Assembly: GCA_002291945.1 (NCBI GenBank)
Contig: DBAZ01000050.1
Location: 22,558-59,009, forward strand
Length of the DNA: 36,452 nt
From: Tepidimonas sp. UBA997
Lineage (GTDB): Bacteria > Pseudomonadota > Gammaproteobacteria > Burkholderiales > Burkholderiaceae_C
Direction: 5' to 3'
The translations under genes were made by a program, and so were the position numbers. The notes below the pieces were generated by a model. The model did not search any database and was not told the origin of the DNA. It saw only the letters and a list, made by a program, of their open reading frames with translations. This document shows positions 10,056 through 17,884 of the stretch, piece by piece. Position 1 is the stretch's first letter. Every line of letters begins with the position of its first letter.

Positions 10056-11074
10056 GATGGATGTTCCAGACTTTGTTGAATTTCGAGCAGGGTCAACAGG
10101 CGCCCCGGTATCAGTTCGCCCGCCTCGATGCGGGCGCTGCCCAGCAAGGCTCTGGGCTGCTCACCCCACACGGCCACCTGCGCCGCGTCGGGCCAAGCGC
10201 CCCGGCGGCGCAGGCCCGATAGAAAGCGGCTGGCATGATCGCTGTCGAGCGTGACGGGCGTATGACCCGCCAGCAGCACCGCCACCGGCAGCAGCAGGGT
10301 CGAGCGTTGGGCTTGCGGCAGGGATTCGAGTTGCTCCAGGGTGACGCAAGCGCCGACGTCGAAACTGCCGCTGGCGACCCGGCGCAACTGGCTCAGGTGG
10401 GCACCACAGCCCAGCGCCGCACCGATGTCTTCGCCCAGCGTGCGGATGTAGGTGCCTTTGCTGCAACGCACCTGCAGGCGCAGCGTCGGTGCGTCGCCTT
10501 GCAATTCGATGTCTTGCAATTCGAGCGCGTGGATGGTCACGTCGCGCGGCGTGCGCTCGACCGTAAGCCCGGCCCGCGCATACTCGTACAGGGCTTTGCC
10601 GTCTTTCTTGAGGGCGCTGTGCATGGGTGGCAACTGGCGAATCGGGCCGGTGTAGGCGTCGAGGGCCGCCACCACCTGGCCGATGGTGCATCTGACGGGG
10701 CGCTGCGCCAGCACCTGGCCTTCGGCGTCGCCGGTGCTGGTCGTTACCCCTAGGCGCAAGGTGGTTTGGTAGGTTTTGTCGGCGTCCAAATGCAGTTGGC
10801 TGAACTTGGTGGCCGCCCCAAAACACAAAGGCAGCACGCCCGTGGCCAAGGGATCGAGCGTGCCGGTGTGCCCGGCCTTCTCGGCGCGCAGCAGCCATTT
10901 GGCCTTTTGCAAGGCTTGGTTGCTGGACAGCCCGAGCGGCTTGTCGAGCAGCAACACCCCATGCACCGGGTGCCGCTGCAGCCGCGCCGGTGCAGCGCCA
11001 CGCTCGGTCGGTGCGTGCGCGGCGCTGCCCCCCAAGGGGGCCTTCGCACCTTGGGGCGGCCCGGCGGTGCGCAT
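10052..11074 (-). CDS. truB: tRNA pseudouridine-55 synthase TruB
   Basis: Makes pseudouridine 55 in the T-loop of tRNAs. The core begins near residue 37 (VHGVLLLDKPLGLSS); the catalytic Asp is residue 74 in HTGTLDPLATGVLP, followed by the conserved DKTYQTTLRLG, the GSFDVG motif and a PUA-like C-terminal part. The first 36 residues are not part of the family core: they are translated largely from a CCCCAAGG-type palindrome. The ATG at 11074 is nevertheless convincing, because AAGGAGGA lies six bases upstream inside the end of rbfA; a GTG inside HPVHGV is a weaker alternative. The rbfA stop precedes the ATG by two bases. Confidence 0.95.
11027..11060. repeat. CCCCAAGG-type palindromic element inside truB
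   Basis: Left arm 11027-11037 pairs with right arm 11049-11060 around CCCCAAGG/CCTTGGGG with one bulged base. Read on the minus strand it encodes part of the PPQGAKAPLGGSAAHA extension of TruB. As far as I recall, similar palindromes are dispersed between genes in Comamonadaceae. Only one copy is visible in this window. Confidence 0.55.
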
Positions 11075-11076
11075 GC

Positions 11077-11448
11077 TCAGTCCTCCTTGGCCCGCGTAGC
11101 GACCGCCTTGGCGATCAGGGCATTCATGTCGGCGGCACGCTCGGTGGTGCGGTCGAAATGGAAATGCAGCGTCGGCACAGTGTGGATGTGCAAACGCTTG
11201 AACAAGCCGTTGCGCAGAAACCCCGCCGCTTGGTTGAGCGCTTCCTCGGTTTGCTGCGGGTCGCCGACCAGCACACTGAAATAAACCTTGGCGTGCGCAT
11301 AGTCCGGGGTCACATCCACCGCTTGCAGCGTGACCATGCCCACCCGCGGGTCTTTCAACTCACGCGCAATGAGCTCGGTGAGGTCGCGCTGGATCTGGTC
11401 GGCGACCTGGAAGCTGCGGTTGGTGGAGGGCGACTTGCGTGCAGGCAT
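11077..11448 (-). CDS. rbfA: Ribosome-binding factor A
   Basis: A 123-residue KH-fold protein that binds the 30S subunit and helps mature the 5' end of 16S rRNA, needed for cold growth. Family hallmarks are NRSFQVADQIQRDLTELIARELKDPRVG, then VTPDYAHAKVYFSVL and the C-terminal RLHIHTVPTLHFHFDRTTERA. It starts three bases after the infB stop and ends two bases before truB. Its last codons contain the truB Shine-Dalgarno site. Confidence 0.97.
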   Translation of the reverse strand: MPARKSPSTNRSFQVADQIQRDLTELIARELKDPRVGMVTLQAVDVTPDYAHAKVYFSVLVGDPQQTEEALNQAAGFLRNGLFKRLHIHTVPTLHFHFDRTTERAADMNALIAKAVATRAKED

Positions 11449-11451
11449 GGC

Positions 11452-14367
11452 TTACAGCGTCCGGGCGACTTCCTTGATCTCGAACAGTTCGAGGGTATCG
11501 CCTTCCTTGATGTCGTTGTAGTTCTTGAGCTTGATGCCGCACTCGAAGCCCTCGCGCACTTCCTTGACGTCGTCTTTCATGCGCTTGAGCGAATCGAGCT
11601 CGCCGGTATAGATGACCACGTTGTCGCGCAGCAGGCGGAAATGCGCCGTGCGGGTGACGTAGCCCGACGTGACCATGCAGCCCGCCACGGTGCCGATCTT
11701 GGAGGCCACGAACACGGTACGGATCTGGGCCGTGCCGATGTCCTCTTCGCGCTTCTCGGGCGCGAGCATACCGGACATGGCCGCCTTCAGCTCATCGACC
11801 GCATCGTAAATGATGTTGTAGTAGTGCAGATCGACGTCGTTGCCTTCGGCGAGTTTGCGCGCACCCGCGTCGGCCCGGACGTTGAAGCCGATGACGATGG
11901 CTTTGGACGCAATCGCCAGATTGATGTCGGACTCGCTGATGCCGCCCACGCCTGCATAGACGAGCTGAACGCGCACTTCCTCGGTCGAGAGCTTGAGCAG
12001 CGAGGTGGCCAGCGCTTCCTGCGAGCCCTGGACGTCGGCTTTGATGATGATGGGCAGGGTTTTGACTTCGCCCGCCTGCATGTCGGTGAACATGTTTTCC
12101 AGCTTGGCGGCTTGCTGCTTGGCCAGTTTGGTGGAGCGGAATTTGCCGGCCCGGTAGGTGGCGATTTCACGGGCACGGCGCTCGTCGGCCAGCACCATGA
12201 AATCGTCGCCCGCTTGCGGCACTTCCGCCAAACCCTGAATTTCGACCGGGATGGACGCCCCGGCCTCCTTGGTCGGCTTGCCGTTTTCGTCGAGCATGGC
12301 GCGCACACGGCCCGAGGTCTGACCCGCCAGCACCACGTCACCCACTTTCAGCGTGCCCGACTGCACCAGCACGGTGGCCACGGCACCACGGCCTTTGTCG
12401 AGCCGGGCTTCGATCACCAGCCCTTTGGCATGCGCATCCACCGGTGCCTTGAGCTCCAGCACTTCGGCCTGCAGCAACACGTTTTCCAGCAGGGCGTCGA
12501 TGCCCATGCCGGTTTTCGAGGAGACGGCGACGAACGGCGAGTCACCGCCGAATTCTTCCGGCACCACCGACTCGGCCACCAGCTCGGACTTGACGCGCTC
12601 GATGTTTGCATCGGACTTGTCCGCCTTCGTCATGGCCACCACGATCGGCACATGGGCGGCCTTGGCGTGCTTGATGGCTTCACGGGTCTGGGGCATCACG
12701 CCGTCGTCCGCCGCACAAACCAGAATGACGATGTCGGTCGCCTGGGCGCCACGGGCACGCATGGCCGTAAAAGCCTCGTGACCGGGCGTGTCCAGAAAAG
12801 TCACCATGCCGCGCGGGGTGTCCACATGGTAAGCCCCGATGTGCTGCGTGATGCCGCCAGCCTCACCCGCCGCCACCTTGGTGCGACGGATGTAGTCCAG
12901 CAGCGAGGTTTTGCCGTGATCGACGTGCCCCATCACGGTCACCACCGGTGCCCGCGGCTTGAGCTCGGCATGGGCCAAAGACACTTCCTCTTCGGTGAAG
13001 GCCTCCGGATCGTCGAGCGCGGCGGCCACGGCCTTGTGGCCAAGCTCTTCGACCACGATCATCGCCGTGTCCTGATCCAGCGACTGGTTGATGGTGACCA
13101 TCTGGCCCAGCTTCATGAGCTGCTTGATGACCTCGGACGACTTGAGCGCCATCTTGTGTGCCAGTTCGGCCACTGTGATGGTTTCTGGTACATGAACCTC
13201 GATGACTTTGTTGTCGGCAGGCGCAGCCGCGTAGGCAGACTCGCGCTCGTCGCGGCCCCCGCGCTTGCCGCCCTTGGGCCCGGCACGCCAGTTGCTGCCA
13301 CCGCGACCGGCACCCGCGCCGGTGTCGCCGCGCGTCTTGAGTTCTTTTTTCTTGCCGCTTTCGTCCTTCCAGGTGGACGACAAGGCTTCGGACTTGACTT
13401 CTTTTTTGCCTGCCGCCGCCACCCCAACAGACGGCGCACTCGCGGGCGGCTTGGCCGGTGTACCGGCCGGTTTGTGCAGGGTGCCTTTGATCCCCGGCTT
13501 GGCCTCAGCGGGCTTGGGATCTTCCGGCTTTTTGGCCACCAGCACTTTTTTGGGTGCGGCCATCATGGCGCGGATGGCCTCGGCTTCGGCCAAGGCTTTG
13601 CGCCGACGCTCGTCCAGTTCCTGGGCGCGCTTTGCTTCGGCCAGTTTTTCAGCCGCCTTGCGCTCTTGCTCTGCCGCCAGCGCATGGGCCTTGTCCTGTC
13701 TGGCTTTTTCTTCGGCAGCGGCGTTGGCGGTTTCGACCTCGGTGTTCACCGGGCTTGCCTTGCTGTGCTCCTGCCGGGCCTGCTCGGCGGCGGCTTGGGT
13801 GCGCACTTCACGCGCTTCGCGGGCCGCACGCTCGGCCTGTTCGCGCTCGGCGGCCTGCTGGCGTTGCCGCTCGGCTTCGGCGGCGGCGCGGGCTTCGCGG
13901 GCTTCGGCTTCTTCACGCGCTTCACGCTCTTTGCGCTTCTGCGCCAGTTCTTCTTCCTGGCGGCGCAGCAGTTCGGCCTGCTGCCGGGCCTCCTGCTCAC
14001 GGCGGGCCAGTTCTTCGTCGTCGATCACGCAAGCCGCCTGCGCATCGCTGCTTTCCACCGGCTCGTCGTCGCGTTTGATGAAGGTGCGTTTTTTGCGCAC
14101 CTCGACCTGGATGGTTCGGGCACGGCCAGACGCATCGGCCTGCTTGATCTCGGTGGTGGATTTTTTGGTCAGCGTGATTTTTTTGCGCTCGCCCGTGGCG
14201 CTGCCGTGGCTGGCTTGCAGGTAGCTCAGCAGGCGTTGCTTGTCGTTTTCGGAAATCGGGTCCGCCCCCGATCTCTTGTCCACGCCAGCGCTGGCCAGTT
14301 GCTCCAGCAGCAAGGCAGCCGGCTTGTTGAGTTCGGTGGCGAATTCTGCGACGGTATTGCTTGACAT
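11452..14367 (-). CDS. infB: Translation initiation factor IF-2
   Basis: The GTPase that brings initiator tRNA to the 30S subunit and promotes subunit joining. It has 971 residues: an IF2N domain (1-55), a long Ala/Glu/Arg-rich coiled region (about 100-280), a second IF2N-like segment near EVHVPETITVAELAHKMA, then the G domain with GHVDHGKTS, DTPGHEAF and SSKTG, followed by domains II, III and the C2 fMet-tRNA-binding part. The G4 motif reads TKAD with Thr near residue 580, where NKxD is usual; to my knowledge this TKxD form recurs in Comamonadaceae. It starts 29 bases after nusA with GGAG ten bases before the ATG. Confidence 0.98.
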   Translation of the reverse strand: MSSNTVAEFATELNKPAALLLEQLASAGVDKRSGADPISENDKQRLLSYLQASHGSATGERKKITLTKKSTTEIKQADASGRARTIQVEVRKKRTFIKRDDEPVESSDAQAACVIDDEELARREQEARQQAELLRRQEEELAQKRKEREAREEAEAREARAAAEAERQRQQAAEREQAERAAREAREVRTQAAAEQARQEHSKASPVNTEVETANAAAEEKARQDKAHALAAEQERKAAEKLAEAKRAQELDERRRKALAEAEAIRAMMAAPKKVLVAKKPEDPKPAEAKPGIKGTLHKPAGTPAKPPASAPSVGVAAAGKKEVKSEALSSTWKDESGKKKELKTRGDTGAGAGRGGSNWRAGPKGGKRGGRDERESAYAAAPADNKVIEVHVPETITVAELAHKMALKSSEVIKQLMKLGQMVTINQSLDQDTAMIVVEELGHKAVAAALDDPEAFTEEEVSLAHAELKPRAPVVTVMGHVDHGKTSLLDYIRRTKVAAGEAGGITQHIGAYHVDTPRGMVTFLDTPGHEAFTAMRARGAQATDIVILVCAADDGVMPQTREAIKHAKAAHVPIVVAMTKADKSDANIERVKSELVAESVVPEEFGGDSPFVAVSSKTGMGIDALLENVLLQAEVLELKAPVDAHAKGLVIEARLDKGRGAVATVLVQSGTLKVGDVVLAGQTSGRVRAMLDENGKPTKEAGASIPVEIQGLAEVPQAGDDFMVLADERRAREIATYRAGKFRSTKLAKQQAAKLENMFTDMQAGEVKTLPIIIKADVQGSQEALATSLLKLSTEEVRVQLVYAGVGGISESDINLAIASKAIVIGFNVRADAGARKLAEGNDVDLHYYNIIYDAVDELKAAMSGMLAPEKREEDIGTAQIRTVFVASKIGTVAGCMVTSGYVTRTAHFRLLRDNVVIYTGELDSLKRMKDDVKEVREGFECGIKLKNYNDIKEGDTLELFEIKEVARTL

Positions 14368-14396
14368 AAACGTTTAACTCCGTTGGGCCTCCGTGA

Positions 14397-15896
14397 TCAG
14401 GACTGCGCGCTGGCATCGTTGCCAGTGAACCAGTGTTCACGCGCTTTCATGATCAGGGCCTTGGCTTCGTCTGCGCTTTGCCCCGTGATATCGGTCAGTT
14501 CATCCACGGCCAGATCGGCCAAGTCGTCTAGGGTGTGTACACCGGCACCAGAGAGCCGGGCGATCAGGTCGATCGTCAGGCCGTCGAGATCACGCAAATC
14601 CTGCGACACGTCTTCCACCCGCTCCTCCTTGGCGATTTCCAGCGTCAGCAAGGCATCTTTGGCACGGGCGCGCAACTCGTTGACGGTGTCTTCGTCGAAA
14701 GACTCGATCTCCAGCATCTCCTGCATCGGCACGTAGGCCACCTCTTCGAGGCTGGCAAAGCCTTCCGCGATCAGGATGTCGGCAATTTCCTCGTCCACGT
14801 CGAGTTTGGCCATGAACAGGCTGCGGATCGCCTGGGCTTCTTCGGCCTGCTTCTGCGCCGACTCATCGGCGGTCATGATGTTGATCTTCCAGCCGGTCAG
14901 GTCGGAAGCCAGACGCACGTTCTGGCCACCGCGACCAATCGCAATCGCCAGATTCGCTTCGTCCACCACCACGTCCATCGCGTGGCGCTCTTCGTCCACG
15001 ACGATCGAAACCACGTTGGCCGGTGCCAGTGCGCCGATCACAAACTGCGCCGGGTCTTCACTCCAGAGCACGATGTCCACGCGCTCGCCCGCCAGCTCGT
15101 TGGTGACACCATTGACGCGCGAGCCGCGCACCCCGACGCAGGTACCGATGGGGTCGATGCGCTTGTCGTGGCTCAAAACGGCAATCTTGGCACGCGAACC
15201 GGGGTCGCGGGCGCAGGACTTGATCTCCAGCAGGCCCTGTTCGATTTCCGGCACTTCCTGGCGGAACAGCTCGATCATGAATGCCGGCGCCGAGCGCGAC
15301 AAGAGGATGGGCGCACCACGCAGGTTCAGATCGACTTCCATGATCATGGCGCGCACGCGGTCGCCGGAGCGGAAATTCTCTTTCGGAATCATCTCGGCGC
15401 GTTTGAGCCGACCTTCGACGCGCCCGCTCTCCACGATCACATCGCCTTTGTCGAGACGCTTGACGGTGCCGACGAAAATCTTGTCGCCCCGGCTCATGAA
15501 GTCGTTGAGCAGCATTTCGCGCTCGGCATCGCGGATGCGTTGCAGAATCACCTGCTTGGCTGCCATGGCACCGATACGGCCAATCGGCACCGACTCGATC
15601 TGGGTTTCGATGTAGTCGCCCACAGCCACGCCCGGGCGATCCTCGACAGCATCCGAGTACATTTCCTCGGCGTCCGGGTTTTGCAGACCGGCCTCGTCGG
15701 GCACCACCAGCCAGCGCCGGAAGGTTTCGTAAGAGCCGGTATCGGGGTCGATCACGACCCGGATGTCAACTTCACCCTTTTGCAGCTTTTTGGTCGCAGA
15801 CGCAAGCGCCGACTCCACGGCGCCCAATACCACGTCACGTTCCACGTTTTTCTCGCGGGAAATCGCATCAATCAACATCAACATTTCGCGATTCAT
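14397..15896 (-). CDS. nusA: Transcription termination/antitermination factor NusA
   Basis: Binds RNA polymerase and nascent RNA, modulating pausing, termination and antitermination. The 499 residues run through the N-terminal polymerase-binding domain (MNREMLMLIDAISREKN), the S1 domain (about 135-200), two KH domains (GVRGSRVNGVTNELAGERVD, then AIGRGGQNVRLAS) and two acidic AR repeats (about 365-490). The ATG at 15896 is preferred because it opens the conserved sequence; an in-frame ATG seven codons upstream (15917) lacks family support. It lies 35 bases downstream of rimP. Confidence 0.98.
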   Translation of the reverse strand: MNREMLMLIDAISREKNVERDVVLGAVESALASATKKLQKGEVDIRVVIDPDTGSYETFRRWLVVPDEAGLQNPDAEEMYSDAVEDRPGVAVGDYIETQIESVPIGRIGAMAAKQVILQRIRDAEREMLLNDFMSRGDKIFVGTVKRLDKGDVIVESGRVEGRLKRAEMIPKENFRSGDRVRAMIMEVDLNLRGAPILLSRSAPAFMIELFRQEVPEIEQGLLEIKSCARDPGSRAKIAVLSHDKRIDPIGTCVGVRGSRVNGVTNELAGERVDIVLWSEDPAQFVIGALAPANVVSIVVDEERHAMDVVVDEANLAIAIGRGGQNVRLASDLTGWKINIMTADESAQKQAEEAQAIRSLFMAKLDVDEEIADILIAEGFASLEEVAYVPMQEMLEIESFDEDTVNELRARAKDALLTLEIAKEERVEDVSQDLRDLDGLTIDLIARLSGAGVHTLDDLADLAVDELTDITGQSADEAKALIMKAREHWFTGNDASAQS

Positions 15897-15931
15897 TTCA
15901 CTCGCCTGCCTTTCCAAACTGCTGCCATGGT

Positions 15932-16519
15932 TTAACTTTCTGCGGGCGGCTCGCTGGATGCCGCCACAGCACCGCGACCCTTAAAATTCACCACTGGAGC
16001 CAGCCGCGATTCGCGCAGTTCATCCAGGGTGAAGGCCAAGACCTGCACGGGCAGGATCTTGGCTTTTTGACTGATTTTTTGGCCGGGCTTCCTGACGGGT
16101 GCGTCAGTCCAGACCACTTGCCAGTCGCCCGATTCATGACGCCCCAGCAACCCCCGGAATTTTTTGCGATTCGCCGCCATGCCGGGCGTGGCGGCATCTC
16201 CGATCGGCTGCTTGAGCGTGATGTCCACTTCGTGACCGATGAATCGCTCAAAATCCTGCTCGTTTCTGAGGGGGCGATCAATGCCGGGCGAACTGACCTC
16301 AAGACGCTTGTAGTCGACCGCCTCCACCTCCAGCAGCATCTGCAGTTGGCGCGTGACTTTTTCGCAGTCTTCCACGGTGACAAACTGCTCAACGGGCTGC
16401 CCAGGGCTCCAGGCGAGGTCGATCGTTACGCGCAGCAAACCACCGGCCGATCGCTCCAGGTCGACCAAGTCGTAACCCATACCAATGATGGTTTGCTCTA
16501 CAGTGTGCTGCCAGGACAT
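15932..16519 (-). CDS. rimP: Ribosome maturation factor RimP
   Basis: A 195-residue 30S maturation factor. Conserved segments include IIGMGYDLVDLERS, VEDCEKVTRQLQMLLEVE, and the signature LEVSSPGIDRPLRNEQDFERFIGHEV, followed by the SH3-like C-terminal domain. The last 20 residues are a variable Ala/Ser/Glu tail. The chosen ATG has no clear Shine-Dalgarno site. It leads the rimP-nusA-infB-rbfA-truB-typA operon and is divergent from tRNA-Pro. A terminator-like structure lies in its leader, 24 bases before the ATG. Confidence 0.95.
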   Translation of the reverse strand: MSWQHTVEQTIIGMGYDLVDLERSAGGLLRVTIDLAWSPGQPVEQFVTVEDCEKVTRQLQMLLEVEAVDYKRLEVSSPGIDRPLRNEQDFERFIGHEVDITLKQPIGDAATPGMAANRKKFRGLLGRHESGDWQVVWTDAPVRKPGQKISQKAKILPVQVLAFTLDELRESRLAPVVNFKGRGAVAASSEPPAES

Positions 16520-16543
16520 GAAAACGAAGTGTGCGGCGTGGCC

Positions 16544-16571
16544 AAAAAAAAAGGGCCGGAATTAACCCGCC
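16544..16571 (-). terminator. Terminator-like structure in the rimP leader
   Basis: On the minus strand GGCGGG, TTAATT, CCGGCC forms a six-pair stem with one mismatch, running into nine T residues, between the likely promoter and the rimP ATG. It resembles an attenuator. NusA autoregulates its operon in E. coli, which gives a plausible reason for such a site; the stem is short, so efficiency is uncertain. Confidence 0.4.
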
Positions 16572-16810
16572 CATTTGGTCGTGAAGCTCTGATTGTAACA
16601 TCTGCCGCACAGAAAAACGTCACGTCCTGCACTGAATACATGGTTGGACCGGATCGCCGAGCGGCCCACCGTCAGGCGTGGGGTGGCCGCTCTGGCAGAA
16701 ACCAGCAAACCATTTACGGACGCACAATCGCGCTCGGTGCTTTTGGGTCAGCAGCCATCCCCGAGGCAATAAAAGATTCGGGGTTGTCCATCAACGCGCA
16801 GAATAGTCGC

Positions 16811-16816
16811 TACAAT
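16811..16816 (+). promoter_or_regulatory. -10 box of tRNA-Pro
   Basis: TACAAT ends 11 bases before the first base of the tRNA, consistent with initiation about 4 bases upstream of the mature 5' end. The best -35 match (TTGTCC at 16784) is 21 bases away, too far for a standard promoter. Confidence 0.4.
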
Positions 16817-16827
16817 TCGCACCGTGT

Positions 16828-16904
16828 CGGAGCGTAGCGCAGCCTGGTAGCGCATCTGCTTTGGGAGCAGAGGGTCGCGAGTTCGAATCCCGCCGCTCCG
16901 ACCA
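16828..16904 (+). tRNA. tRNA-Pro, anticodon TGG
   Basis: A full 77-base cloverleaf. The acceptor arms CGGAGCG and CGCTCCG pair perfectly, the anticodon stem TCTGC/GCAGA holds the loop TTTGGGA with anticodon TGG, and the T-loop is TTCGAAT. The encoded 3' end is A-CCA. The variable loop is short. Confidence 0.97.
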
Positions 16905-16929
16905 AATCTTCAAAATCAACGCACAATCG

Positions 16930-16951
16930 GGCCCCACGCAGGGCCTTTTTT
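16930..16951 (+). terminator. Factor-independent terminator after tRNA-Pro
   Basis: GGCCC, loop CACGCA, GGGCC forms a five-pair GC stem followed directly by six T, between the two tRNA genes. It should limit read-through into tRNA-Arg and map. Confidence 0.7.
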
Positions 16952-16963
16952 GTCTTGCACCGA

Positions 16964-17040
<77 letters not shown>

Positions 17041-17061
17041 CACGGCATCAACACGACCATC

Positions 17062-17871
17062 ATGAGTATCACGATCAAGGACGCCGACGGCATTGCAGGC
17101 ATGCGCGTGGCGGGACGACTCGCCAGTGAAGTACTGGACTATCTGACGGCGTTCGTGCGGCCCGGCGTCACGACGGCGGAACTGGACCGTCTGGCGCTGG
17201 ATTTCATTGTCAATGTCCAGCAGTGCGCGTCGGCCACAGTGGGCTATCAACCCCCAGGCTACCCCCCTTTTCCCGCCTCCATCTGCACGTCGGTCAACCA
17301 TGTCGTCTGCCACGGCATCCCGAACGACAAAGCCTTGAAAAAGGGCGATATAGTCAACATCGATGTCACGGTGATCAAGGCTGGCTGGCACGGGGACACC
17401 AGTCGGATGTTCATTGTCGGCGATGCGGCGCCGCCCGTGCGCCGTTTGTGTGCCGTAACCTACGAAGCCATGTGGAAGGGCATCCAGATGGTCAGACCCG
17501 GGGGGCACCTGGGTGATATTGGTCATGCCATCCAGCAGCATGCTGAAGCGTCGGGGTATTCGGTGGTCCGCGAATTCTGTGGTCATGGCATTGGGCAGAC
17601 CTTTCACGAAGACCCGCAGGTTCTGCACTATGGTCGCCCAGGTACCGGCATGGAGTTGCAACCCGGCATGACCTTCACCATCGAGCCCATGATCAACCAA
17701 GGCAGGCGAGACATTCGCGAGATGGGCGATGGTTGGACCATCGTCACGCGCGATCGTTCGCTCTCCGCCCAGTGGGAACATACGGTCCTGTGCACGGAAT
17801 CCGGCTACGAAATCATGACGCACTCGGCCGGCACCCCAGTTCCCCCGGCGTTTGTGGCCCGGCAGGCTTGA
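17062..17871 (+). CDS. map: Type I methionine aminopeptidase
   Basis: Removes the initiator methionine from nascent proteins. The 269-residue pita-bread fold carries the metal ligands Asp101 (NIDVT), Asp112 (GDTS), His175 (CGHGIG), Glu208 (TIEPM) and Glu239 (QWEHT), with substrate-binding His84 in VCHGIP. No N-terminal zinc-finger extension is present, as expected for a bacterial enzyme. There is no clear Shine-Dalgarno site in the 21 bases after tRNA-Arg, so the gene is probably cotranscribed with the tRNA and its mRNA 5' end set by tRNA processing. glnD follows after 13 bases. Confidence 0.97.
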   Translation: MSITIKDADGIAGMRVAGRLASEVLDYLTAFVRPGVTTAELDRLALDFIVNVQQCASATVGYQPPGYPPFPASICTSVNHVVCHGIPNDKALKKGDIVNIDVTVIKAGWHGDTSRMFIVGDAAPPVRRLCAVTYEAMWKGIQMVRPGGHLGDIGHAIQQHAEASGYSVVREFCGHGIGQTFHEDPQVLHYGRPGTGMELQPGMTFTIEPMINQGRRDIREMGDGWTIVTRDRSLSAQWEHTVLCTESGYEIMTHSAGTPVPPAFVARQA

Positions 17872-17884
17872 CTGGGGAGGCACC

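Larger units (their letters stand above)
16520..16827. other. Control region between rimP and tRNA-Pro
   Basis: No gene is visible in these 308 bases. They hold a possible rimP promoter (TACAAT at 16592-16597, minus strand), an attenuator-like structure (16544-16571), a bulged hairpin of unknown meaning (16659-16692, GAGCGGCC pairing with GGCCGCTC) and the -10 box of tRNA-Pro (16811-16816). Confidence 0.6.

Noticed and set aside
12621..12640. Damaged G4 motif in IF-2 (TKAD instead of NKxD)
   Set aside because: The rest of the G domain is intact and, as far as I know, a Thr at this position recurs in Comamonadaceae IF-2, so it is a lineage trait rather than a defect.
10990..14364. Open reading frame of over 1100 codons on the plus strand opposite infB and rbfA
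   Set aside because: It mirrors IF-2 codon usage in G+C-rich DNA, has a low-complexity His/Gly/Leu-rich product with no domain, and lies opposite unmistakable genes.
14535..15935. Long plus-strand reading frame opposite nusA
   Set aside because: Antisense shadow with no protein-like features.
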